The notes under the pieces: model-generated
What the model saw: the letters and a program-made list of their open reading frames with translations, nothing else
What the model was told of the DNA's origin: nothing
The model's database searches: none
Assembly: GCF_014652315.1 (NCBI RefSeq)
Contig: NZ_BMYO01000015.1
Location: 1-13,868, forward strand
Origin: Jeongeupia chitinilytica
GTDB taxonomy: Bacteria; Pseudomonadota; Gammaproteobacteria; Burkholderiales; Chitinibacteraceae
Length of the DNA: 13,868 nt
Direction of reading: 5' to 3'
Program-made: the position numbers and the translations under genes
In this document: positions 6,375 through 13,868 of the stretch, piece after piece
Layout: every line of letters begins with the position of its first letter
How positions within the stretch are numbered: the first letter of the stretch is position 1

Positions 6375-8972
6375 ATGAGCATCCGCACCAAAAAACCGGC
6401 CGTTTCGGCAGAAGAAAGGCAGCAAAAAAAACTTGTCTTGCATCCTCTCCACGCCGCATTACTCGCTGCATTCTCGGTCGGTTGTGTGCATGCAGCAGAT
6501 TCGGCTCAGGCCGCATCTATGCAAATAGCTGCAGTAGAGTTCAATCAGGATTTCCTGCCGGGATTTGGCAGCAAAATTGATATCAGCCGGTTCAATAAGG
6601 GCAATCTGGCGCTGCCTGGCGATTACCGAGCAGCGCTTTATGTCAACGACGTATGGATCGGCGTTGTAAATGTCGCGCTCCGTGAAATTGGCAAGGGAAC
6701 GAATAATGTGCAGCCGGTCTTCAACAAAGACCTGCTGCAACGTATGGGTGTGGATATGACGCGTCTGTCCGAAGAGGCTCGCCTGAAGCTTGACCAGGCC
6801 GATTTTGGCACCAGCGTCCTCTTGCCCGATCTTGTCGCCGCCTCGATGGCGACGTTCGATATGGGCGAGCAGCGCCTGGATGTCAGCCTGCCGCAGGTGG
6901 CGTTGAGCCGCAATGCGCGTGGCTGGGTCGACCCGAAATTCTGGGACGATGGCGTCCCGGCCGCCATCCTTCAATACAACGCCAATGTCTTCCACACCGG
7001 CGGTGCCGGCTACAGCTCTACGCAAAGTTATCTGGGTTTGAACGCCGGCATGAATGCCGGCCCGTGGCGTCTCCGCCTGAACGGCAACGTGACCCATACG
7101 TCCGGTGGCGATACGGACGTGCAGAGCATCCAGGCCTATGTGCAACGCGGCTTCGAACCGATCAAAAGCCAGTTGACGGTGGGGGATTCGTTTACCGACG
7201 GCAGCGTGTTCGACAGCTTTGGGGTGCGTGGCATCCAGTTGGGTACCGATGACCGCATGTACCCGGAATCCCTGCGCGGCTATGCACCGGTGGTTCGCGG
7301 CATGGCCAATTCCAACGCCAAGGTCCAGATCAAGCAAAACGGCAACATCATTTACGAGACGACGGTTTCGCCCGGCCCGTTCGAGATCAGCGATCTGTAT
7401 GCAACCGGTTACGGTGGTGATTTGCAGGTTGTGGTGACCGAGGCGGATGGAAGTCAGCATATCTCTTCCGTGCCGTACTCCTCACCGGTCAATGCGCTTC
7501 GAGCGGGGCGTACCCGATACAACCTGGCGGCAGGGGTGTACCGCAACTCCAGTCTCACGACTTCACCGCTTGTGTTCGAGGCAAGTGCCCAGCATGGCTT
7601 CAACAACCTGCTTACGGGTTATGCCGGCGCGATTGTCGCTGAAGGTTATATGTCCGCCGCCGTGGGCGCGGCGCTGAATACGCAATTCGGTGCGTTCGGT
7701 CTGGATGTGACCGAGACTGTCTCGCGCTTCGAAAACCAGCCGGACCGATATGGTCAAAGTATCCGGGCATCCTATTCGCACCTGATCGCGCCGACCAATA
7801 CCAATCTGACGCTGGCTGCGTACCGTTACTCCACAGCCGGATTCCTGAGTTTCACGGATGCCATGAGTCTGCGTGATCTGGATCGCCAGAATCTGGCGTT
7901 TGCCATGCCCGGTGTCCAGAAAGGGCGGTTGCAGCTCACGCTGAACCAGTCACTCAACCAATGGGGTTCGGTGTACCTGTCCGGATATACGCAGAACTAC
8001 TGGAACAAGCGCAGTAGCGATACCCAGTTCCAGTTCGGTTACAACGCGAGCATGGGTCGGGTCGGTCTCGGACTGTCCGTGTCACGTGAATATGATGTCG
8101 ACCAGTCACGCTGGAGCAACCGTTTCATGCTCAATCTAAGCATTCCGCTGGGTATGGATGCGCATGCTCCGACATCGATGACCAGCTATACGCACGATAC
8201 ACGCGACGGTAGCAGCCAGTATCAGGAAAGCGTGACCGGCACCCTTGGCGAGGATAACCAGTTCAACTATGGCGTGACGGCAGCGCGCACCGAAGCCAAT
8301 GGCGCCGGCAGCAACAACATCAGCGCCAATGCCGGGTATCTGAGTCCGTTTACGCAGGTGCGCGTGAATGCCGGTCAGGGCAACGGCTATACGCAGGCCG
8401 GCGGCGGATTGTCCGGCAGCGTGGTGGCCTGGCCGGGGGGACTTGCACTTACGCCGAGTACGGGCGACTCCTTTGCGGTCATTGAGGCAAAAGATGCGGC
8501 CGGCGCACGCATCGCTTCGCAGCCGGGTATCCGTCTTGACCCATTCGGTCATGCCGTTATTGCAGGGATGAATCCCTATTCGCTGAATAGCGTGGAAATC
8601 GATACCAAGGGCCTGCCTGCGGGCGTGCAGCTTTCCACGACGGAACAGCATTTTTCGCCAACGGCAGGCGCCGTTGTTCGAGTCAAATTTGATACGGAAA
8701 ACAAGGGCAAACCGACAATGCTGCGTATCAAGCGTACGAATGGAGAGCCATTGCCGTTCGGAGCGGACGTCATTGATGCCAGCGGCAAGGTTGTTGGCAA
8801 TGTTGCTCAAGGTGGAAGGTTGATTGTTTACGGTGCCAAGGATAATTCTGGTGAGCTGACCGTGAAGTGGGGCAACAAGGCCGATCAATCCTGCCAACTG
8901 CAATACAAGATTCCCGAGGCTGAAGGGCGTAAATCGGCATTGCCCGTCCTTGCGCAAGGGGAATGTCGATAA
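6375..8972 (+). CDS. Outer-membrane fimbrial usher (PapC/FimD family)
   Basis: The 865-aa length is typical. A long basic N-region precedes the signal sequence, which ends VHA at residue 40. The N-terminal chaperone-docking domain begins at about residue 52 with VEFNQDFLPGFG and IDISRFNKGN, then the PGDYRAALYVNDVW motif. The central part is the 24-stranded beta barrel interrupted by the plug domain (around VRGMANSNAKVQIKQNG and VSPGPFEISDLYATGYGGDL). The last 80 or so residues form the C-terminal domains (PFGADVIDASGKVVGNVAQG, then VKWG and a cysteine near CQLQY). The usher is the assembly platform: it recognises chaperone-subunit complexes, catalyses donor-strand exchange and extrudes the fibre. 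A 211-base gap separates it from the chaperone; I see no gene in it beyond a meaningless 27-codon ORF. No strong ribosome-binding site precedes the ATG. Confidence 0.96.
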   Translation: MSIRTKKPAVSAEERQQKKLVLHPLHAALLAAFSVGCVHAADSAQAASMQIAAVEFNQDFLPGFGSKIDISRFNKGNLALPGDYRAALYVNDVWIGVVNVALREIGKGTNNVQPVFNKDLLQRMGVDMTRLSEEARLKLDQADFGTSVLLPDLVAASMATFDMGEQRLDVSLPQVALSRNARGWVDPKFWDDGVPAAILQYNANVFHTGGAGYSSTQSYLGLNAGMNAGPWRLRLNGNVTHTSGGDTDVQSIQAYVQRGFEPIKSQLTVGDSFTDGSVFDSFGVRGIQLGTDDRMYPESLRGYAPVVRGMANSNAKVQIKQNGNIIYETTVSPGPFEISDLYATGYGGDLQVVVTEADGSQHISSVPYSSPVNALRAGRTRYNLAAGVYRNSSLTTSPLVFEASAQHGFNNLLTGYAGAIVAEGYMSAAVGAALNTQFGAFGLDVTETVSRFENQPDRYGQSIRASYSHLIAPTNTNLTLAAYRYSTAGFLSFTDAMSLRDLDRQNLAFAMPGVQKGRLQLTLNQSLNQWGSVYLSGYTQNYWNKRSSDTQFQFGYNASMGRVGLGLSVSREYDVDQSRWSNRFMLNLSIPLGMDAHAPTSMTSYTHDTRDGSSQYQESVTGTLGEDNQFNYGVTAARTEANGAGSNNISANAGYLSPFTQVRVNAGQGNGYTQAGGGLSGSVVAWPGGLALTPSTGDSFAVIEAKDAAGARIASQPGIRLDPFGHAVIAGMNPYSLNSVEIDTKGLPAGVQLSTTEQHFSPTAGAVVRVKFDTENKGKPTMLRIKRTNGEPLPFGADVIDASGKVVGNVAQGGRLIVYGAKDNSGELTVKWGNKADQSCQLQYKIPEAEGRKSALPVLAQGECR

Positions 8973-9045
8973 AGGAGCGTGTGGTCCATGAGAATGATGG
9001 ATGTTTTCGGTCCTGCAATATGAATACGGATTAGGATTTCTGAAA

Positions 9046-10107
9046 ATGAACTTCTTAAAAAAAAGCGTTCACTGGTCAAGGCTTTGTGCCGCTGCGGTAG
9101 TGATGGTATGCGCTTGGCTAGGCTTTGCGGGTGTCGCTTTTGCGGCAAATAACTGCACAGGGACTGGTGGAGCACAAACCATCACCTTGCCTTCTTCAGT
9201 AAGCGTACCTCGAGACGCAATTGTAGGAACTGTATTGACCGGTTGGTCATATTCCACGTTCAATACCACTCAATGGAATTGCAGCTGGACAACCAGTGGT
9301 GCCTCCAGTCCTGCGGGAAAGGTCCTGTTACCTACGGCATCACAAACGGTAACATATGGGGGGAAGACATATTCCGTTTTTCAGACATCTTATCCGGGTG
9401 TTGGAATTATAATTGGTTTTTCGAATAGCACAGGGTGCGGGAGTTTCTATCAAGGTGATATATCCGCGTCGGGAATGGGAACAGCTGGATGGTATGGCAC
9501 GATTCCCGTTTGTGGTGGAGGACCATGGTCGACTAACGAAGGGCTCCAGTATCAGATCGCCTTGGTGAAAACAGCAGCCATTACATCCGGGTCGTTATCT
9601 GGGGCGACGTTTGCACAGGCTGCCCCGCAAATTGTGTCCGGCGGCGTTCAGACGGTATATACCGCCAACTCGAATACATACAGCTTCAGCCCTGTATCTA
9701 TTTCCGTACAGTCGTGCTCGATGAGTGCTCCCACCATCAATCTGGGTACCCATAAATCCACAGAAATGGCAGCGGTGGGGGATGTCACCACTCCGGCAGT
9801 TGCGGTGCCCATTTCGCTGGCTTGCCCTGCCGGTATAGCCACCGTTCAGTACCGCATCGACCCAAGCTATGGAACGGTAGCCACCAATGTCGCCAAACTG
9901 GATGGTTCAGGCGCTACCGGGTATGGCGTGCAGTTGCTGACCAGTGGCGGGTCGGTGCTCAACTTGGGTACCAATTACACGATGTCGCCTTTCAGCGGCG
10001 CGGGCAATTACACCATCAATCTGCAGGCGCGCTATTACCGCAGCGGTACGACGGTCACGCCGGGGGCGGCCAATACCACGATGACCGTTACCGCGACATT
10101 TCAGTGA
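9046..10107 (+). CDS. Two-domain fimbrial tip adhesin (FimH-like architecture)
   Basis: Start at ATG 9046 (AGGA about 10 bases upstream, MNFLKKS basic N-region); the upstream in-frame ATG at 9001 would bury the signal peptide. It encodes 353 aa, about twice a pilin. The signal peptide ends AGVAFA at about residue 33. Residues about 34-205 form a cysteine- and aromatic-rich N-terminal domain (NNCTGTG, WNCSWTT, STGCGSFY, IPVCGGG), the expected place of the receptor-binding lectin domain. From about residue 215 the pilin domain follows (SISVQSCSMSAP, ISLACPAG) and ends in the typical last strand (TMTVTATFQ, penultimate Phe). This is the layout of FimH-type adhesins, added first and placed at the fibre tip; the ligand cannot be predicted. 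The first domain is far poorer in G+C than the second (22 of 60 bases at 9361-9420 against 42 of 60 at 10021-10080), a sign of domain exchange. Confidence 0.88.
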   Translation: MNFLKKSVHWSRLCAAAVVMVCAWLGFAGVAFAANNCTGTGGAQTITLPSSVSVPRDAIVGTVLTGWSYSTFNTTQWNCSWTTSGASSPAGKVLLPTASQTVTYGGKTYSVFQTSYPGVGIIIGFSNSTGCGSFYQGDISASGMGTAGWYGTIPVCGGGPWSTNEGLQYQIALVKTAAITSGSLSGATFAQAAPQIVSGGVQTVYTANSNTYSFSPVSISVQSCSMSAPTINLGTHKSTEMAAVGDVTTPAVAVPISLACPAGIATVQYRIDPSYGTVATNVAKLDGSGATGYGVQLLTSGGSVLNLGTNYTMSPFSGAGNYTINLQARYYRSGTTVTPGAANTTMTVTATFQ

Positions 10108-10190
10108 TTTCAGCAATCAGGCTCTGCTCAAGGCGGCCACGCACATACGGCATCTGCCCATCAACCAGAAAACTTGGAAGAAACATCGCT

Positions 10191-10712
10191 ATGCGACACA
10201 TCAACGTTGTACTGGCCACCATGGCCTCCTGCATCACCGGCGCTGTATTTGCAGCGGATGCCACGCTGAATTTCACCGGGAACATCATTGTGCCGACCTG
10301 TACAGTAGCCAGCGGCTCTGTGAATCAAACTATTACGATTCCACAAGCCAAAGTGGCTGACTTCGCTGCAGTGGGCTCCACCCAGCAAGCCACTGCCTTC
10401 AACATCAGTCTGACCAGCTGCGCCCCTAGTACAAACGTCAGCATGACGGTAAGTGGTTCGCCTGCTGCCAGCGGTACCGGCGTATTGGCCAATACCGGCC
10501 CGGCGGCACAGGTGGGGATCCAGCTTCTGAAGGCATCGGCAGCAGGAGCTACGACAGGCACTGCCGTTACTTTAGGCGCGCTCACAGCCTTGGGTACGGT
10601 TGATGCGACCAATGCGATGACTATCCCAATGGTGGCGCAGTACTACCGGCTTGGCGCCATGACCGCTGGGGCGGTAGCGGCAGTAGCAACGGTCAATTTT
10701 ACTTACAACTGA
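10191..10712 (+). CDS. Second (minor) fimbrial subunit
   Basis: The 173-aa pilin starts at ATG 10191 with GGAAG about 11 bases upstream. The signal peptide ends AVFA (residue 21). The strand ATLNFTGNIIVPTCTV carries Cys37, and Cys77 in LTSCAPS completes the pilin disulfide. The last strand, VATVNFTYN, has the penultimate Tyr. A low-complexity Ala/Thr/Gly-rich middle replaces the longer loops of the major pilin. Placed after the adhesin gene, it may serve as adaptor, terminator or alternative shaft subunit. Spacing from the adhesin stop is 83 bases, compatible with one transcript. Confidence 0.9.
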   Translation: MRHINVVLATMASCITGAVFAADATLNFTGNIIVPTCTVASGSVNQTITIPQAKVADFAAVGSTQQATAFNISLTSCAPSTNVSMTVSGSPAASGTGVLANTGPAAQVGIQLLKASAAGATTGTAVTLGALTALGTVDATNAMTIPMVAQYYRLGAMTAGAVAAVATVNFTYN

Positions 10713-11123
10713 TTCAGTCTGAGATGTGGTTGTAATTTTTTGCGCAAAATACTCTTTTGTGATTTCAGTTTCTACTGATCCTGATTCAGCTTAAAAACGC
10801 CAGAATTTTGCTGCTGCCTGTCCGAAGACTCAGACCTGAAGCAGGTTGATCGACGAAGGTCAGGGGATGTCAAAGCATTACTAGTCTTGTGATTTTGAGA
10901 CTGGTCTCAATGGCCCGTTGATCGTCCGCGAGTATGCTGGCCTGCGGACGAATGGATGGCTCTGGTTGACATCGCAGGTATGGCTGAATGACGTTGTTCT
11001 GCTCGTGGGCGATTCAGAAGCTTGTGCCCCCAATCGTATCGATTCGTTGTTGAGATGGACTTCGGACTTTGAGTCTGGAGACTGCATGTCGGATATCCGG
11101 CGGGATTTTACGGGGCAAAGTAT
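10713..11123. other. Intergenic region between fimbrial genes and REC-EAL gene
   Basis: No gene is supported. A TTG-initiated frame at 10918-11133 overlaps the next start and has no ribosome-binding site. The region contains the palindrome TTTTGCGCAAAA (10738-10749) and the inverted repeat at 10895-10910. The length, over 400 bases, and these elements suggest a separate promoter for the signalling genes. No intrinsic terminator with a T run was found for the fimbrial transcript. Confidence 0.5.
10895..10910. promoter_or_regulatory. Inverted repeat TTGAGAC-TG-GTCTCAA, candidate regulator site
   Basis: Two perfect 7-base arms around TG lie 213 bases upstream of the REC-EAL start. The shape suits a dimeric regulator; no T run follows, so it is not a terminator. 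Which protein might bind is unknown. Confidence 0.4.
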
Positions 11124-12338
11124 ATGGAACTGAAAGCAAACAAGCAGGTACAACCGCTACCTCGGTCCATCCTGCTGGTTGAGGATCATGCATTCCAGCA
11201 GGAATACATGGCACAGCAATTGCGTTCCGATATCGTCAGCCAGGTCGATTGCGCCAAAAATGGCATCGAGGCGCTGGCCATGCTGCAGCAGAAACGGTAT
11301 GACTTGGTGATCTGTGATCTGGCCATGCCCGGAATGGATGGCATTGTCTTCGTCAAGCATCTGGCGCAACTGCGTGACCGGCCCGATCTTTTCATTCTGT
11401 CATCCCAGCCCGATTCGCTGCTGCAACTCGTCGAGCGTCTGGCGAAGTCGCTGGGATTCGAACGTGTTGCCTCGCATGCCAAACCCATGGTGATCGACGA
11501 TATCAAGGCGGCGGTGCGGTGTTTCGATGATCTGCGTCTCATGTCGGGGCGGGCGTTGCCGATCGACAATGCTGTTGCGGCAGACGCGGTGGATGTGCTT
11601 GAAGGTCTGATCCGCAAGCAGTTCACCGCGTGGTATCAGCCGCAGCACGACATCGCTACAGCCAGAATCGTCGGTGTTGAAGTGCTGGCGCGCTGGAACC
11701 ATCCACGTCGGGGCGTGCTGCCGCCATCTGTTTTCCTCGACACGATCATCGAATCGAACTGGATCAACCATCTGAATTCGATTCTGCTGGAAAAGGCATT
11801 GAGGGCGCAGGCGGAGTGGCGCAAAGCCGGCCGGAATCTGACGATATCGTTCAATCTGCCTGTCTGCCTGCTCGCCGAAGAGTCATTGCCGGATCGCCTG
11901 CTCAATATCGTCGAGAGCTGCGGCGGCGATCCAGGGGCCCTGATGCTGGAACTGACCGAAACGACGGTTGCCGATCAGTTCAGTGATTACCTTGCCGGTG
12001 CTGCCCGGCTCAAACTCAAGGGCTTCAAGCTGTCGATCGACGATTTTGGTACCGGTTATTCGTCCCTGTTCAACCTGATGTCCGTACCTTTTGATGAAAT
12101 CAAGCTCGATCGTGCGTTCGTGCATGGTGCGCACAAGAACCCCGTCGCCCGGGCTGCGCTGGAGAGCAGCATAGCGTTGGCCAAGCGTCTGGACATCAAA
12201 GTGGTGGCGGAGGGGGTCGAAGACCCGCGGGATCTGGCGCTGCTGCAGCATCAGGGCTGCAGCACGGTACAGGGCTATCTATTCAGCCGGCCAATGGCCG
12301 AGCCGATGTTCGAAAAGCTGTTGCTTGGCCGGAATTAA
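11124..12338 (+). CDS. REC-EAL response regulator, probable cyclic-di-GMP phosphodiesterase (RocR/PvrR-like)
   Basis: The 404-aa protein has a receiver domain at residues 14-135: acidic pocket Glu20/Asp21, phospho-acceptor Asp65 in VICDLAMPGMDG, Ser93/Ser94 and Lys120 in SHAKPM. An EAL domain fills residues about 160-400. It has the variant signature EVLAR (Glu186), Asn244 in SFNLP, Glu276 in LELTET, Asp306/Asp307 in SIDDFGTGYSSL, Lys327 in IKLDR, Glu363/Glu366 in VAEGVE and Gln383 in QGYLFSRP. All metal- and base-catalysis residues known for active EAL enzymes are thus present, so it should hydrolyse c-di-GMP to pGpG. Their relative spacing agrees, as far as I recall, with P. aeruginosa RocR. 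EVL in place of EAL occurs in active and inactive relatives. Placement after a fimbrial cluster and before a sensor kinase points to phosphorelay control of attachment. The ribosome-binding site is weak. Confidence 0.93.
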   Translation: MELKANKQVQPLPRSILLVEDHAFQQEYMAQQLRSDIVSQVDCAKNGIEALAMLQQKRYDLVICDLAMPGMDGIVFVKHLAQLRDRPDLFILSSQPDSLLQLVERLAKSLGFERVASHAKPMVIDDIKAAVRCFDDLRLMSGRALPIDNAVAADAVDVLEGLIRKQFTAWYQPQHDIATARIVGVEVLARWNHPRRGVLPPSVFLDTIIESNWINHLNSILLEKALRAQAEWRKAGRNLTISFNLPVCLLAEESLPDRLLNIVESCGGDPGALMLELTETTVADQFSDYLAGAARLKLKGFKLSIDDFGTGYSSLFNLMSVPFDEIKLDRAFVHGAHKNPVARAALESSIALAKRLDIKVVAEGVEDPRDLALLQHQGCSTVQGYLFSRPMAEPMFEKLLLGRN

Positions 12339-12357
12339 TGCAGGGGAAATAATACCA

Positions 12358-12373
12358 CCGCGATCGGTCGCGG
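12358..12373. other. Short hairpin in the REC-EAL / sensor kinase gap
   Basis: CCGCGA and TCGCGG form a 6-bp stem around the loop TCGG, 20 bases after the REC-EAL stop. No T run follows. It might tune expression of the downstream kinase gene, or mean nothing. Confidence 0.3.
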
Positions 12374-12425
12374 CTATCAGAATCCTCCCATTCTCCGTCT
12401 TGGCTCTGACGCATATTTTGTTGTC

Positions 12426-13868
12426 ATGGCTATATTCATTTCTCCCATTTCCGGGCTGAACCGCTGGGTTTTGCATCCAGAGTTTGCGTACAGGCTGATT
12501 TGCTGTCTGGCAACTGCTTTTGTACTTGGCGTGCTTGGCGCCATGACGATGTTTTGCTATGCATCGCTGATGGATGAGGTATCTGGGTATCGCAAAGTCT
12601 TCAATAACGGCTATACACAAAGTCGCGATTTCTACGAGCAGAACGAATTCGGGCTTGCCGGCATTATCAAAGCTGCAGAATTTTCCAGGGTCACTGAGCC
12701 CCATATCGAGCGAGAAGGGGGCAAGGTATTTTCGTTCGAATCAGAGCATGCACTGGGGGGGATGGTCGGCATCCTGAATTTGTCGGAACAGCTTCAGCAG
12801 GATATGCAGCAATCCGGTTCGGATCTGATTTATCTGGACATACGTACCGGTATCGCCCGATACGTGCTGAAGTCATCCTCGGACAATGACGAGTATTTGC
12901 ACCGGCTGAGGGAAAAGGCCAAGCAGCTTCATTCGAGTAGTGGTGCTGGGCCGGAAGCCATTCTGTTGATGGCCGGCCATGGTGATCAGAAAAGGGTTTA
13001 TCTTTTCGAACAGATCGCGCCACGAATCATGCCCGATGCCTGGCTGGGCATCAGCTTGCCGCAAAAACAGATTGTTGCCTCGATTACCTCGCAGATCGAA
13101 GCGGTGCCTGAACTTGGTATCAAGTATCTTGTACTTGATCAACATGGTCAGGTGGTAAGGGGAAAAGCGGAGAAGCGCTGGAGCACGCAGACGGATACGC
13201 TCTTTCTGAAAAAACTGGTCAAGGCCGATGAGGGATTCTCGGTCTACAGCATGCCCGTATTCAAGATTGCCTTGAAAAAGGAAATTGGCGGCAAGCAGCG
13301 GTGGATCGTTTACTACGCCAGTTTTGTCGACATTCTGTGGCAGATTCGCTATGCGCTGCTGTTCGGCTTGGGGCTGTGTGCAATTGCCGCAGTACTTGCT
13401 TACATAGCAGTCCGGCACCTCCGGCATGCGGTTTTCCTCCCGGCAAAAGAACGGGAGGCACATCTGCTCGAGCGAGAGGCGTTCAATCGCGCGATGCTGG
13501 AGCTGGCGCCTGTCGGCATCTGCGTGTTCCGTCGTGCCGACGGTGAACTATTGATTCGCAATGAGCGCGCCAGGCTGCTGCTGGAATTGGGGTTGTGTGT
13601 CGGCGGTCACCGTCGAGGCCTGGATGCGTACTTTCTGAATGTTCCCGTTCCGGAAAACGGCATTCCGTTTCGCGGTGATGTGACCGTTGAGGCGATCGTT
13701 GACGCGACACCACACCACATTCACTTTGCGCTGGCGGAACTGCAATACAACGATCAACCGGTCCTGTTCTGCGTGTTCAGCGACGACAGCGACCGCAAGA
13801 ACGCCGAGCTGGCACTGGCCAGCGCCAAAAGCGCCGCCGATGCCGCCAACAAGGCCAAGTCGGCATTC
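12426..13868 (+). CDS. Membrane-bound sensor histidine kinase, N-terminal part (3' truncated by the window)
   Basis: An open frame of 481 codons runs from ATG 12426 to the last base without a stop. It is the first ATG after the REC-EAL stop, 87 bases away and in the same frame; no good ribosome-binding site is visible. A first membrane helix spans about residues 24-48 (LICCLATAFVLGVLGAMTMF). A periplasmic domain of about 260 residues follows. A second helix covers about residues 309-330 (YALLFGLGLCAIAAVLAYIA). Then comes a PAS-like domain from about residue 350 (MLELAPVGICVFRRADGELL), and from about residue 456 a coiled linker (DRKNAELALASAKSAADAAN) ending NKAKSAF. In hybrid sensor kinases this linker leads straight into the phospho-accepting H-box (MSHEIRTPL-like), which should begin just past the edge. 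It is the likely partner of the REC-EAL regulator. Kinase, receiver or Hpt domains are not visible here. Confidence 0.85.
   Translation, partial: MAIFISPISGLNRWVLHPEFAYRLICCLATAFVLGVLGAMTMFCYASLMDEVSGYRKVFNNGYTQSRDFYEQNEFGLAGIIKAAEFSRVTEPHIEREGGKVFSFESEHALGGMVGILNLSEQLQQDMQQSGSDLIYLDIRTGIARYVLKSSSDNDEYLHRLREKAKQLHSSSGAGPEAILLMAGHGDQKRVYLFEQIAPRIMPDAWLGISLPQKQIVASITSQIEAVPELGIKYLVLDQHGQVVRGKAEKRWSTQTDTLFLKKLVKADEGFSVYSMPVFKIALKKEIGGKQRWIVYYASFVDILWQIRYALLFGLGLCAIAAVLAYIAVRHLRHAVFLPAKEREAHLLEREAFNRAMLELAPVGICVFRRADGELLIRNERARLLLELGLCVGGHRRGLDAYFLNVPVPENGIPFRGDVTVEAIVDATPHHIHFALAELQYNDQPVLFCVFSDDSDRKNAELALASAKSAADAANKAKSAF

Noticed and set aside
6459..7460. A long open frame (333 codons) on the - strand inside the usher gene.
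   Set aside because: It is the antisense shadow of a clearly conserved usher and has His/Arg-rich composition typical of such shadows.
8136..8957. A 273-codon - strand ORF inside the 3' part of the usher gene.
   Set aside because: Antisense shadow of the usher C-terminal domains, with no family features.
10108..10190. The antisense strand of the adhesin/minor pilin gap reads a protein-like stretch (MFLPSFLVDGQMPYVRGRL) resembling the C-terminal part of DsbA-like proteins.
   Set aside because: Only about 30 residues, no catalytic CxxC part, and the frame runs on antisense into the pilin gene. It could be a fossil but is more easily chance.
10918..11133. A 71-codon + strand ORF in front of the REC-EAL gene.
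   Set aside because: TTG start, no ribosome-binding site, out-of-frame overlap with the REC-EAL start and no recognisable domain.
1..13868. CRISPR arrays and complete insertion sequences.
   Set aside because: No regularly spaced repeats of 25-40 bases, no transposase ORF and no terminal inverted repeats with target duplications were seen.

Overview
The window looks like chromosomal DNA of a Gram-negative proteobacterium. I suspect a betaproteobacterium, possibly Neisseriales, but only from general gene style; no rRNA, tRNA or other phylogenetic marker is present. It falls into three blocks.

Block 1 (1-1794, + strand) is host-like. It holds the C-terminal end of a SulP-type anion transporter with its STAS domain, a 97-residue protein I do not recognise, and a spermidine-synthase-like Rossmann-fold protein. 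All three lie in the same direction with short gaps.

Block 2 (about 1806-4060, mostly - strand) reads as the scar of one or more integrative elements. It contains a small ribbon-helix-helix repressor with a perfect 10+10 bp palindrome at its 5' end, an integrase reduced to its N-terminal arm-binding domain, and two pairs of G-rich repeats with a 12-bp period that resemble integrase arm sites. It also has a strong terminator, and a frameshifted ORF whose N-terminal part carries seven copies of GTGTCA/TGACAC. Most of 2750-4700 has no intact gene.

Block 3 (4707-13868, + strand) is a complete chaperone-usher fimbrial cluster: major pilin, periplasmic chaperone, outer-membrane usher, two-domain tip adhesin and a second pilin. 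It is followed by a REC-EAL response regulator and the front part of a membrane sensor kinase that runs off the window. The usher assembles chaperone-delivered subunits into a surface fibre tipped by the adhesin. The REC-EAL protein has a complete set of phosphodiesterase residues and should degrade cyclic di-GMP under phosphorelay control. This arrangement recalls the RocR/RocS1 and PvrR/PvrS systems that control Cup fimbriae in Pseudomonas aeruginosa. The N-terminal half of the adhesin is much more AT-rich than its pilin half, which suggests exchange of the receptor-binding domain. A perfect 11-bp hairpin after the major pilin and a 7+7 inverted repeat upstream of the REC-EAL gene are candidate control points.
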